NCBI GenBank assembly: GCA_018714165.1
Contig: DVNU01000028.1
Span: forward strand, 1-36,931
Length of the DNA: 36,931 bases
Direction: 5' to 3'
Source: Candidatus Coproplasma excrementipullorum
GTDB taxonomy: Bacteria > Bacillota > Clostridia > Christensenellales > Borkfalkiaceae
The position numbers and the translations under genes were made by a program. This document shows, one piece after another, positions 22,274-29,969 of this stretch (position 1 is its first letter; each line of letters opens with the position of its first letter). The notes under the pieces were generated by a model that saw nothing but the letters and a program-made list of their open reading frames with translations, did not search any database and was not told where the DNA came from.

Positions 22274-23653
22274 TCAGTTTTCGTAAATCTTAAGCCGCTT
22301 TTTAATGGACTTCAAATTCTCCCTCACGCAGGCGGAGGAGGCTCCGCCGTAGGAGGTGCGCGCATCTGCGCAGGCCTGCGCCTTTACAACCTCACATATG
22401 TCGCATTCAAATATGTCCGAAAAGTTTTTGAACTCCTCGGCCGTCATATCCTGCAGCGTGCGTCCCTCTGCAATGCACCAGCGCACAATCCTGCCCGTAA
22501 CGGCGTGCGCCGTGCGGAAGGGCACGCCTTTCTTTGCAAGGTAGTCGGCCACGTCCGTCGCACAGCAGAATTCGGCCTCGGCCGCCTTTGCCATGCGCTT
22601 TTTGTTGAGCTTTATAGTGGGCAACATCTCTGCCATAATGTTTATGCTGTTTATGGTCTGGCGCTCGGCGTCGAAAAATCCCTCCTTGTCCTCCTGCAAG
22701 TCCTTGTTGTAGGCAAGGGGTATGGCCTTTATCGTCGTTAAAATGGCCATAAGGTGCCCGTATATGCGCCCCGTCTTGCCGCGCATAAGTTCGGGAATGT
22801 CGGGGTTCTTCTTCTGGGGCATTATGGATGAACCCGTCGAGTACTCGTCGGCAATCTCAAAGTATCCGAACTCCTCGGTGGAGTAGAGGATTATGTCCTC
22901 GCACAGGCGGGATAGGTGGGACATAATCAGCGAGCAGTCAAATAAAAACTCGGCCACAAAGTCGCGGTCGGAGACGCCGTCCAGCGAGTTCTCGCACGGC
23001 CTGTCAAACTCCAAAAGATCGCAGGTTATGTCGCGGTCAATGGGGTAGGAGGTGCCCGCCAGCGCCCCGCTGCCCAGCGGCATTACGTTGGCCCTGTCGC
23101 GCGAAGCCCTCACGCGGTCCAAATCGCGCAAAAACATCTCGGAGTATGCGTTGAAAAAGTGTCCCGCGCACATGGGCTGGGCCTTTCTCAGGTGCGTGTA
23201 GCCCGGCATTATCAGCTTAAGCCCCTCCTGGGCCTTGCCGCACAGGCTCTCAACCAGCCAGATAAGGCTCTCTGTCAGGCAGTCGAAGGCGTTCCGCGCA
23301 TACAGCCGGAAGTCGGTGGCCACCTGGTCGTTGCGCGAGCGCGCAGTGTGCAGTTTCTTTCCAGTGTCGCCTATGCGCGCAACCAGCTCGTTCTCCACAA
23401 AGGAGTGTATGTCCTCCGCACCCTTAATCTCCAGCCTGCCCTCGGCAATGTCTGTGGCTATGGCGTTCAGGTTGTCGCAGATGAGCTTGCTCTCGTCCCC
23501 GGTTATAATCGAGCACTGCCCCAGCATTGTGGCGTGCGCGATTGATGCGGCTATATCCACCGCCCAAAGCCGGCAGTCGAAGGGCAGTGAGTCGTTGTAA
23601 AGGTCGGCGTTCTTGGCTGTGGGCGCGTCAAAGCGCCCTTCCCATAGTTTCAT
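22274..23653 (-). CDS. argH: Argininosuccinate lyase
   Basis: A 459-residue enzyme of the fumarase/aspartase superfamily. It cleaves argininosuccinate to arginine and fumarate, the last step of arginine synthesis. Start MKLWEGRFDAPTAKN; HTARSRNDQVATDFRLYAR (the substrate loop); PGYTHLRKAQP (catalytic His region); and the signature GSSIMPQKKNPDIPEL. Length is normal. GAGG precedes the start. The usual partner argG is not next to it, so it stands alone here, divergent from ruvC. Confidence 0.96.
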   Translation of the reverse strand: MKLWEGRFDAPTAKNADLYNDSLPFDCRLWAVDIAASIAHATMLGQCSIITGDESKLICDNLNAIATDIAEGRLEIKGAEDIHSFVENELVARIGDTGKKLHTARSRNDQVATDFRLYARNAFDCLTESLIWLVESLCGKAQEGLKLIMPGYTHLRKAQPMCAGHFFNAYSEMFLRDLDRVRASRDRANVMPLGSGALAGTSYPIDRDITCDLLEFDRPCENSLDGVSDRDFVAEFLFDCSLIMSHLSRLCEDIILYSTEEFGYFEIADEYSTGSSIMPQKKNPDIPELMRGKTGRIYGHLMAILTTIKAIPLAYNKDLQEDKEGFFDAERQTINSINIMAEMLPTIKLNKKRMAKAAEAEFCCATDVADYLAKKGVPFRTAHAVTGRIVRWCIAEGRTLQDMTAEEFKNFSDIFECDICEVVKAQACADARTSYGGASSACVRENLKSIKKRLKIYEN

Positions 23654-23675
23654 ATATAAAAACCTCTGTAAAAAA

Positions 23676-23704
23676 TTGACTTAAACTCTATTTCATTATA
23701 TAAT
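23676..23704 (+). promoter_or_regulatory. Promoter of the ruv operon
   Basis: TTGACT (23676-23681), 17-bp spacer, TATAAT (23699-23704), 47 nt before ruvC. Confidence 0.8.
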
Positions 23705-23751
23705 ATTTAAGTAAACTAATCAAGCCAATTTATAAAAAGACGGGCAAATTT

Positions 23752-24249
23752 ATGATAATTCTGGGCATCGACCCCGGCTATGCCACAATGGGCTACGGCG
23801 TCATTGAAAAACTTAAAAACGGCAACATCATTCCCGTCGATTACGGCGTGGTTGTAACGCCCAAGGACGAAAGTTTTCCCGTGCGCCTTGCAATGCTTGA
23901 AGAGGGGCTCAACAAAATCTATGCAAAATACAAGCCCGAAGAGATAGCGGTGGAGGAGCTGTTCTTCACCAAAAACATCACCACCGGCATACCCGTCGCG
24001 CACGCCAGGGGCGTAATACTCGTCTCGGCCGTCAAATATTGCGGCAAGCTGTACGAATACACGCCCATGCAGATAAAGCAGGCCTTAACGGGCTACGGCA
24101 AGGCGGACAAAGTTCAGATGATGCACGTGGTAACTTCCCTTTTGCACCTCAACAAAATCCCCCGCCCGGACGACGCGGCCGACGCCTTAGCCGTCGCTCT
24201 CTGCCACGCCCATACCAATCGTTTTGGTGATATGTTCGGTATAAAGTAA
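23752..24249 (+). CDS. ruvC: Crossover junction endodeoxyribonuclease RuvC
   Basis: A 165-residue Holliday-junction resolvase. The four catalytic acids are visible: Asp7 in GIDPGYATMGYG, Glu68 in AVEELFF, and the two Asp in PDDAADALAVALCHAH near the C-terminus. RuvC cuts junctions held by RuvAB. It opens the ruvC-ruvA-ruvB series and is followed by ruvA after 48 nt. Confidence 0.96.
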   Translation: MIILGIDPGYATMGYGVIEKLKNGNIIPVDYGVVVTPKDESFPVRLAMLEEGLNKIYAKYKPEEIAVEELFFTKNITTGIPVAHARGVILVSAVKYCGKLYEYTPMQIKQALTGYGKADKVQMMHVVTSLLHLNKIPRPDDAADALAVALCHAHTNRFGDMFGIK

Positions 24250-24297
24250 CGAAAGTGTTGCCCTGGCCGAGGGTATTCAATTGCGTTAAGGAGTTTT

Positions 24298-24891
24298 ATG
24301 ATTGGTTATTTAAAAGGTAAATTAATATATTCTACAGCCGATACCGCATTGATTGAAGTAAACGGCGTCGGATACGAAGTTTATTGCTCCGCTCAGGCGT
24401 TTTCCAAAATGTCTGTTGGCGAAACGTGCGAAGTGTACACCTACCTTCAGGTCAGCGAGCAGAACGGCGTAACGCTGTACGGCTTCTCCTCGGTTGAGGA
24501 GAAAAATATGTTCTTGAAGCTCATCTCCGTTTCGGGCGTTGGGCCCAAAATGGGCATAGCCGTGCTGTCGTCAATGGATTCATCCTCGCTCGCGGCGGCA
24601 ATCGCCACGCAGGACGTAAAGCGGCTGTCATCGGTTAAAGGCCTGGGTAAAAAGACGGCAGAGCGCATAATTTTGGAGCTCCGTGAAAAGGTTGGCGCAA
24701 TCGCCAAAACAACCCCTGCATCTGGCGTTGCCCCCGCAGTATTGCCCGACGACGGCGATGAGGACGCAATCGTTGCCCTGCAAACTTTAGGCTTCACTCG
24801 TGCCGAAAGCGTCAAGGCCGTCGCCACCGCCAAAGCCAACGGCGCCACCGGCATTGAAGAGATAATAATGACCGCACTCAAAAGTATTTGA
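24298..24891 (+). CDS. ruvA: Holliday junction branch migration protein RuvA
   Basis: A 197-residue junction-binding protein with an N-terminal OB-fold (MIGYLKGKLIYSTADTALIE), two helix-hairpin-helix units (LISVSGVGPKMGIAVLS, LSSVKGLGKKTAERIILEL) and a C-terminal RuvB-contact domain (EDAIVALQTLGFTRAESVKA). AAGGAG precedes the start. Normally ruvB follows at once; here ~670 bp with a four-helix-bundle gene and repeats intervene. Confidence 0.96.
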   Translation: MIGYLKGKLIYSTADTALIEVNGVGYEVYCSAQAFSKMSVGETCEVYTYLQVSEQNGVTLYGFSSVEEKNMFLKLISVSGVGPKMGIAVLSSMDSSSLAAAIATQDVKRLSSVKGLGKKTAERIILELREKVGAIAKTTPASGVAPAVLPDDGDEDAIVALQTLGFTRAESVKAVATAKANGATGIEEIIMTALKSI

Positions 24892-24894
24892 GTG

Positions 24895-24980
24895 CAGGGA
24901 ATAGGGGATAGTGAATAGGGGATAGGGAAGGTTAAGAGTGTATGCGGCAACGCCGCCAGATAAATAATCTTTATAATAAT
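24895..24980 (+). repeat. 86-bp direct repeat, left copy, with G-rich heptamers
   Basis: Begins 4 nt after ruvA. It contains four heptamers in a row (ATAGGGG, ATAGTGA, ATAGGGG, ATAGGGA; 24901-24928). The core GTGTATGCGGCAACGCCG and an AT-rich tail follow, both near-identical to 25412-25497. The core holds the hairpin GCGGCAACGCCGC. Confidence 0.8.
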
Positions 24981-25010
24981 TCCATCATTCCTGCCCCCTA
25001 ATTTAACCTT

Positions 25011-25370
25011 ATGGAAAAATTTCAGGATTTAATAGTGTGGCAAAAATCTATGCAACTTGTTAAATGTGTATATGATTTAACAAGTAAGATACCAGTGCAT
25101 GGTAATTTTGCTATTATAGATCAAATGCGGAGAGCGGCGATTTCTATACCTTCCAATATTGCGGAGGGGCATGAACGCAATAGTACAAAAGAATATTTAA
25201 GGTTTTTGTCCATTGCAGCAGGTTCAAAATCAGAGTTACATTCACAAGTTGAAATTTGTAAAATGCTATCATTAGTTTCGGACGATGATGATCAATTGTA
25301 TGATTCGGTTATTAATCTTTTGGTTGAAGTTGGAAAAATGCTCAATACAATTATAAAAAAATTAAGCTGA
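25011..25370 (+). CDS. Four-helix-bundle protein (S23 / 23S rRNA intervening-sequence family)
   Basis: A 119-residue helical protein of the S23/IVP family. Hallmarks are FQDLIVWQKSMQLVKCVYDL, the central QMRRAAISIPSNIAEG and the late helix KSELHSQVEICKML. Relatives occur inside 23S rRNA intervening sequences, and the fold is shared with Avd of diversity-generating retroelements, but the cellular role is not established. Base composition is much more AT-rich than flanking ruvA and ruvB. It lies between 86-bp direct repeats and splits ruvA from ruvB. No Shine-Dalgarno is visible, only TTAACCTT before the ATG. Likely a recent insertion. Confidence 0.9.
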   Translation: MEKFQDLIVWQKSMQLVKCVYDLTSKIPVHGNFAIIDQMRRAAISIPSNIAEGHERNSTKEYLRFLSIAAGSKSELHSQVEICKMLSLVSDDDDQLYDSVINLLVEVGKMLNTIIKKLS

Positions 25371-25411
25371 ACTATTTCAAATGACCTTTCGCCGTCCCTA
25401 ACCCATAAATA

Positions 25412-25497
25412 CAGGGAATAGGTGGTAATTAATAGTAGATAGGGAAGGTAAAAGTGTATGCGGCAACGCCGCCAGATAAATTAATCTTTATAATAAT
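25412..25497 (+). repeat. 86-bp direct repeat, right copy
   Basis: Imperfect copy of 24895-24980. The G-rich heptamers are more decayed, while the core (AGTGTATGCGGCAACGCCG, then CAGATAAATTAATCTTTATA) is almost unchanged. Just before it, CCCTAACCCATA (25396-25407) looks like part of a C-rich heptamer array. Confidence 0.8.
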
Positions 25498-25503
25498 CCC
25501 CCC

Positions 25504-25552
25504 CCCTAACCCCTAACCCCTAATCCCTAACCCCTAATCCCTAACCCCTAAG
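25504..25552 (+). repeat. Seven tandem CCCTAAN heptamers before ruvB
   Basis: Seven uninterrupted heptamers: CCCTAAC x2, CCCTAAT, CCCTAAC, CCCTAAT, CCCTAAC, CCCTAAG. The last unit runs into the ruvB ribosome site (AAGGA) 8 nt before its ATG. The complement, GTTAGGG, is telomere-like and could form G-quadruplexes on the minus strand. Confidence 0.9.
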
Positions 25553-25560
25553 GAACACTT

Positions 25561-26631
25561 ATGTTTTTCGATGAAGAAGATTACACAACGGACGATGAAC
25601 AACGCTTAGTTCAGTCCACCAAGGGCGAATACGACGCCGAGGAAAATGTCCTCCGCCCCAAAACTCTGGACGCCTACGTCGGCCAGAGCAAGGTGAAGGA
25701 AAACCTGACCGTCTACATGAACGCCGCCAAAAAGAGGGGGGAGGTGCTTGAGCACGTCCTTCTTTTCGGCGCGCCCGGCCTCGGCAAGACGACGCTCGCG
25801 CATATCATCGCCAACGAGATGGGTGGACAGCTAAAGATGACCTCGGCCCCCGCCATAGAGCGCAGCGGCGACCTCGCCGCAATACTCACCAACCTCAACG
25901 AGGGTGACGTGCTGTTCATCGACGAAATCCACCGCCTCAACCACAGCGTGGAGGAGATTTTGTATTCGGCAATGGAGGACTACGCCCTCGACATTATAGT
26001 CGGCAAGGGCCCTTCGGCGCGCAATATCCGCTTTTCACTCAAAAAATTCACGCTTATAGGCGCCACCACCCGCGCGGGCATGATCTCCAATCCCCTGCGC
26101 GACAGATTCGGTATAACCTGCCGCCTGGAGATGTACACCCCCGCCGAACTCAGGGAGATTGTAACCCGCTCGGCAAAAACGCTCGGCATCTCCATTGACG
26201 ACGAAGCCGCCATTGAAATTTCCAAGCGTTCTCGCGGTACGCCCCGTATCGCCAACCGCCTGTTAAAGCGCGTGCGCGACTTCTCCACAGTAAACGGCAG
26301 TTCGACCGTAACGCTCAAGGACGCCCGCTTTGCGCTGGGCAGAATGGAGATAGACGAACTCGGCCTCGACGAAGTCGACCGCAATCTGTTAAAGGCGATG
26401 ATAGTCAAGTTCGACGGAAAACCCGTAGGCCTTGAAACGCTCGCCGCCACTATAAATGAGGACGCGGGCACTATCGAGGACGTGTACGAGCCATATCTAT
26501 TACAGCTCGGCTTTATAGCGCGCACGCCGCGCGGCAGAGTCATCCTCAAGGGCGGCTACGAACACCTCGGCTATACGCCCACCGCAACGCAATCGGCACA
26601 AATTTCGCTGTTTGATAAAAAGGGAGAATAA
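25561..26631 (+). CDS. ruvB: Holliday junction branch migration helicase RuvB
   Basis: A 356-residue AAA+ motor that drives branch migration with RuvA. Walker [12 protein letters not shown] (about 69-79), Walker [13 protein letters not shown] (about 117-128), sensor 1 LIGATTRAG, the arginine finger in PLRDRFG, and a C-terminal winged helix ([16 protein letters not shown]). The extreme C-terminus carries [11 protein letters not shown], whose QISLF fits the sliding-clamp-binding consensus. Its ribosome site is the last unit of the heptamer array. Neighbours on both sides are four-helix-bundle genes rather than the usual ruvA and queA. Confidence 0.96.
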   Translation: MFFDEEDYTTDDEQRLVQSTKGEYDAEENVLRPKTLDAYVGQSKVKENLTVYMNAAKKRGEVLEHVLLFGAPGLGKTTLAHIIANEMGGQLKMTSAPAIERSGDLAAILTNLNEGDVLFIDEIHRLNHSVEEILYSAMEDYALDIIVGKGPSARNIRFSLKKFTLIGATTRAGMISNPLRDRFGITCRLEMYTPAELREIVTRSAKTLGISIDDEAAIEISKRSRGTPRIANRLLKRVRDFSTVNGSSTVTLKDARFALGRMEIDELGLDEVDRNLLKAMIVKFDGKPVGLETLAATINEDAGTIEDVYEPYLLQLGFIARTPRGRVILKGGYEHLGYTPTATQSAQISLFDKKGE

Positions 26632-26639
26632 GATTCTCC

Positions 26640-26735
26640 ATGAATTGCGCTTTTCAAGCGCATGAATTTTCGCCGCTATAAGCGGCTCAATGAATTGAAT
26701 ACTTCGTATTCATGAATTGCAAACTGCGTTTGCGT
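26640..26735 (+). repeat. Array of four 15-nt hairpins with ATGAATT spacers (copy 2)
   Basis: Four perfect hairpins, each with a 6-bp stem and 3-nt loop: GCGCTT-TTC-AAGCGC (26647-26661), GCCGCT-ATA-AGCGGC (26672-26686), GAATAC-TTC-GTATTC (26697-26711) and GCAAAC-TGC-GTTTGC (26719-26733). Their starts are 25, 25 and 22 nt apart, and all spacers contain ATGAATT. It fills the gap between ruvB and the second four-helix-bundle gene and ends just before that gene's ribosome site (GTTGAGGT). Confidence 0.85.
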
Positions 26736-26749
26736 TGAGGTAAAAATTA

Positions 26750-27226
26750 ATGAAAGATAACACTCTCATTGAAATTACGAGGCAGTTTGCCGTAGAAATT
26801 GTCAATCTCTGTGCGCGTATTGACGATAAAAAATATTTGGTTTTATTCAATCAATTATTGCGCAGCGGTACAAGTATAGGTGCAAACACGCATGAGGCAA
26901 ATTACGCTGCCAGCAGGGCGGATTTTATAAATAAATTTCAGATAGCGCTCAAGGAATGTTACGAGACGGAGTATTGGTTACGATTATTGAAAGATACTTA
27001 TTTAATTGATGATGGAAAGTATCAGAATTTATACAACCAGTGCAGTAAAATACGCAAGCTTCTTGCAACGTCGATAATGGTATGCAATATAGAAAAAGTG
27101 ATTTCAACTACAACCTCCCCCCCGAACTCATCGCGCAGACTCCCGTCGAGCCGCGCGATTGCTCCCGCCTGCTCGTCTACAACCGCGCTACGGATAGGGT
27201 TGAACACCGCATATTCAGGGACATAA
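26750..27226 (+). CDS. Four-helix-bundle protein, C-terminus running into queA
   Basis: A member of the S23-type four-helix-bundle family in a different branch from the gene at 25011. [20 protein letters not shown] and [19 protein letters not shown] are its hallmarks. Such proteins are usually ~115-125 residues; here the family part ends near residue 112 (KLLATSIMV). The frame then continues through the first 145 nt of queA in another frame to a stop at 27224-27226, giving 158 residues with an unrelated tail (Ser/Pro/Arg-rich). It probably lost its own stop when it was joined to queA. GAGGT precedes the start. Role unknown. Confidence 0.85.
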   Translation: MKDNTLIEITRQFAVEIVNLCARIDDKKYLVLFNQLLRSGTSIGANTHEANYAASRADFINKFQIALKECYETEYWLRLLKDTYLIDDGKYQNLYNQCSKIRKLLATSIMVCNIEKVISTTTSPPNSSRRLPSSRAIAPACSSTTALRIGLNTAYSGT

Positions 27227-28140
27227 CTCAATATTTAAAGGCGGGCGATGTGCTCGTCATCAACAACACCAAGGTGCTTCCAGCAAGACTGTATGCCCTC
27301 ACCGAACACGGCGGGCGCGTTGAAGTGCTCCTCTTAAAGCGCCTCGACATTGACAGGTGGGAGGTGCTCGTAAAGCCGGGTAAAAAGTGCCGCATAGGCA
27401 CCCGTCTCACCATTTCGCCCAAGTTGTCCCTGACCGTCGAGGGCATAACCGACAGCGGCGAGCGCATTGTAAAGTTTGACTGCGACGGCGTGTTCGAAGA
27501 GGTGCTCGACGAAGTCGGTTCCATGCCCCTGCCGCCCTACATTCACGAAAAACTCAAGGATAAAAACCGCTACCAGACGGTCTACGCCAAAACCGACGGG
27601 TCTGCCGCCGCGCCCACGGCGGGTCTGCACTTTACTCCCGAACTCCTGCAAAAAATCAAGGATATGGGCGTGGAGGTGGTCGAAGTTCTTCTCCACGTCG
27701 GCCTGGGTACCTTCCGCCCCGTAAAGGAGGACGTCATCACCGACCACAAGATGCACAGCGAGTACTTCTGTGTAACCGAACAGGCCGCAGCCGCTATAAA
27801 TAAGGCAAAGGCAGAGGGGCGCAGGGTGATAGCCGTCGGCACAACTTCGGTGCGCACCCTAGAGTCGGCCACGGGTGACGACGGAATTATCCGCGCGCAG
27901 AGCGGCAACACGCAGATATTCATCTACCCGCCATACAAATTCAAGTGCGTCGACGCGTTGATTACCAACTTCCACTTGCCCGAAAGCACCCTCATAATGC
28001 TTGTCGCCGCAATGACGGGCAGGGAAAAGATACTCGAAATTTATAACGAAGCTGTACGTGAAAAATACAGATTCTTCTCCTTCGGCGACGCGATGTTTAT
28101 TGTAGGCAGGATTGATGACGATAAAAAAGAGCCTCAATAA
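27082..28140 (+). CDS. queA: tRNA preQ1(34) S-adenosylmethionine ribosyltransferase-isomerase QueA
   Basis: A 352-residue enzyme that moves the ribosyl part of SAM to preQ1 in tRNA, making epoxyqueuosine. Start [20 protein letters not shown] followed by [10 protein letters not shown]; middle [29 protein letters not shown]; end [18 protein letters not shown] and [11 protein letters not shown], all characteristic. No clear ribosome site precedes the ATG at 27082, which lies inside the four-helix-bundle gene, so translation may depend on coupling. In many Clostridia tgt follows queA; here a prophage begins instead. Confidence 0.95.
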   Translation: MQYRKSDFNYNLPPELIAQTPVEPRDCSRLLVYNRATDRVEHRIFRDITQYLKAGDVLVINNTKVLPARLYALTEHGGRVEVLLLKRLDIDRWEVLVKPGKKCRIGTRLTISPKLSLTVEGITDSGERIVKFDCDGVFEEVLDEVGSMPLPPYIHEKLKDKNRYQTVYAKTDGSAAAPTAGLHFTPELLQKIKDMGVEVVEVLLHVGLGTFRPVKEDVITDHKMHSEYFCVTEQAAAAINKAKAEGRRVIAVGTTSVRTLESATGDDGIIRAQSGNTQIFIYPPYKFKCVDALITNFHLPESTLIMLVAAMTGREKILEIYNEAVREKYRFFSFGDAMFIVGRIDDDKKEPQ

Positions 28141-28174
28141 TTTGCTGGAAAAGGTCAATTAAAGGCTCTTTTTT
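28123..28174 (+). terminator. Terminator overlapping the queA stop codon; possible prophage junction
   Basis: Arms AAAAAAGAGCCT (28123-28134) and AGGCTCTTTTTT (28163-28174) form a 12-bp stem with a 28-nt loop containing the queA stop codon. It ends both queA and, on the other strand, the recombinase gene. The prophage left attachment site should lie between here and 28210, but no core can be recognised from one end. Confidence 0.7.
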
Positions 28175-28209
28175 GCTGTTTTAGGGCTTATTTTAATAAG
28201 AATTAATAA

Positions 28210-29952
28210 TTACTCGGAATACAAAAATTTATGCTCAATTCCGTTTTTAAAGAGAATTGAGATGATTTTGCCGTCCAAAATTACAATTTTTTTGATGATG
28301 GTATTGACAAATTCTTTGATGATTTTAGCATCTATTTTTCGTATCAAAGTTTCAAAATTTACATACCGTTTGGTAAGCAATTGCTGACTCATAATGAAAT
28401 AAGATGCTTTTGATATGAAGTCTTCGTCAGATATTGAAAACGCTGCTGCGGAGTTCTTTTCGATTTCTTCAAGACGCTTGTCTATGCGTTCCAAGTCGTC
28501 AGTTATTGATTTGCGCTCAATGATATACTCTGTTTCGGGCATATCATCGTCGTTGTATAAATAGATTGCTTTAAGACGTGCTAACGCACGTTCTTTTTTT
28601 CTGCGCTCTACAAGCAACAAATCACGTTCTGCGGTCGTACTTTCGTCCACTTCAATATTTCGTGGAGAGTATGTATTGCTATTGAACTTGCCTGATTTGA
28701 GCATATCATACATTTCACGCAAGCCGGTGCCTTCAATCTTGATAACATTTGAAAATGAGTCGCCGCGGAGAAGTTTCTTCTCGAATGTTTCAATGCTCGT
28801 GCTTATTCCAAAATTGTTTTGCGCTTTGATTATGTTTGATATGTAATTCAATACGAAAGGAGCAACTGTTATATCGGAAACGTATTTGTTCGGGCAGTCG
28901 TTAAACCTTCGATGGCGTGAGCAAAGGTAAATAGATGGTCTATATCCGTCCTCGCGCGGTCTATCTATCGTTGCGTTCATTTGTGAACCGCAGCGACTAC
29001 AGATGAGGAGTCCTGCAAATATATGAGTGTTTACCCTCGTATATGTTCGAGGACCATCTTTATTGCTGCGGCGATTTGATTGAAGCTGTGCATTTACAGA
29101 CTCCCAACGCTCTCTTTCTATTATAGCCGGGTGGTGGTTCTCAACAAGAATCCACTCCGATTCAGGCCTGCGATTAGATTTCAGTCTATAATTTGTTTTG
29201 CTTAAATTATGTTTGTTGTACAGATAATCACCCACATAGAACGGGTTTGCAAGCATTGTCCTTGATGTTGTCGGGTTCCAGGGTGTTCCGCTGCGAGGAA
29301 ATAAATGACGCTCGTTCATATATTTGCAAGTTTGTAAAAGCGAGTGGGTTTCCTCGTATTTCTCGTAAATGATACGAACAGTAGACGCCTCCGATTCGTT
29401 TATTGTAAAGGTCTTTGTTTCCTTATCGTAATCATATCCGAAAGGAACTCTGCCTCCGTTCCATTGACCGTTATTTGCTCTTGAAACCATAACAGCGGTA
29501 ACGCGTTCAGATGTCATCTTGCGTTCAAGTTCTGCAAATATAAGAATTATTTTAAGCATTGCCTCGCCGATAGCGGTAGAGGTATCAAACTGCTCATTCT
29601 TGCTTACGAACACCACGCCAAGGCGTTTAAGTTCGTCGTACATAGTTGCGAAGTCAAGAAGATTTCGGGATATGCGGTCTATCTTCCAGACGACAAGATG
29701 CGAAAACTCACCTGTACGAAGTCTGCTCATCATTTGCTGATAAGCCGGGCGATCTGTATTCTTTGCAGAATAACCAGCATCTTCGAATATTTCATACTCT
29801 GAAATGTTAAGTGCGTATTTGGAATAATTTATCAGGTCGTCCTTTTGAAGGGGAAGGCTGTCCTTGTCAATCTGCCAATGGGTAGATACTCTGACATAAA
29901 GGGCAGCCTTTTGTTTTTCAATTTTTGTAGTGGTACTCTTATTTTTTTGCAT
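28210..29952 (-). CDS. Large serine recombinase (prophage integrase)
   Basis: A 580-residue large serine recombinase for integration and excision. The resolvase-like catalytic domain (residues ~15-155) has the nucleophile in ALYVRVSTHWQ (Ser23) and the conserved VVWKIDRISRNLLDF. The recombinase domain (~175-280) contains VPFGYDYD and RMLANPFYVGDYLYNK-like stretches. A zinc ribbon (CSRCGSQ ... CSRHRRFNDCPN, ~318-355) and a C-terminal coiled coil (ERDLLLVERRKKERALARL..., ~440-500) follow. Its 3' end points at queA, as expected for an integrase next to the attachment site. It is the last gene of the leftward lysogeny operon, 17 nt after the nuclease-like gene. Confidence 0.94.
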   Translation of the reverse strand: MQKNKSTTTKIEKQKAALYVRVSTHWQIDKDSLPLQKDDLINYSKYALNISEYEIFEDAGYSAKNTDRPAYQQMMSRLRTGEFSHLVVWKIDRISRNLLDFATMYDELKRLGVVFVSKNEQFDTSTAIGEAMLKIILIFAELERKMTSERVTAVMVSRANNGQWNGGRVPFGYDYDKETKTFTINESEASTVRIIYEKYEETHSLLQTCKYMNERHLFPRSGTPWNPTTSRTMLANPFYVGDYLYNKHNLSKTNYRLKSNRRPESEWILVENHHPAIIERERWESVNAQLQSNRRSNKDGPRTYTRVNTHIFAGLLICSRCGSQMNATIDRPREDGYRPSIYLCSRHRRFNDCPNKYVSDITVAPFVLNYISNIIKAQNNFGISTSIETFEKKLLRGDSFSNVIKIEGTGLREMYDMLKSGKFNSNTYSPRNIEVDESTTAERDLLLVERRKKERALARLKAIYLYNDDDMPETEYIIERKSITDDLERIDKRLEEIEKNSAAAFSISDEDFISKASYFIMSQQLLTKRYVNFETLIRKIDAKIIKEFVNTIIKKIVILDGKIISILFKNGIEHKFLYSE

Positions 29953-29969
29953 TTTTCATAAAGTTGTTT

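Noticed and set aside
22226-22741. A plus-strand 171-residue frame opposite argH
   Set aside because: It is the antisense of a well-conserved argH reading frame, with low-complexity content and no family pattern.
25011-25370. Accessory protein (Avd) of a diversity-generating retroelement
   Set aside because: No reverse transcriptase, template repeat or variable repeat is found near either four-helix-bundle gene.
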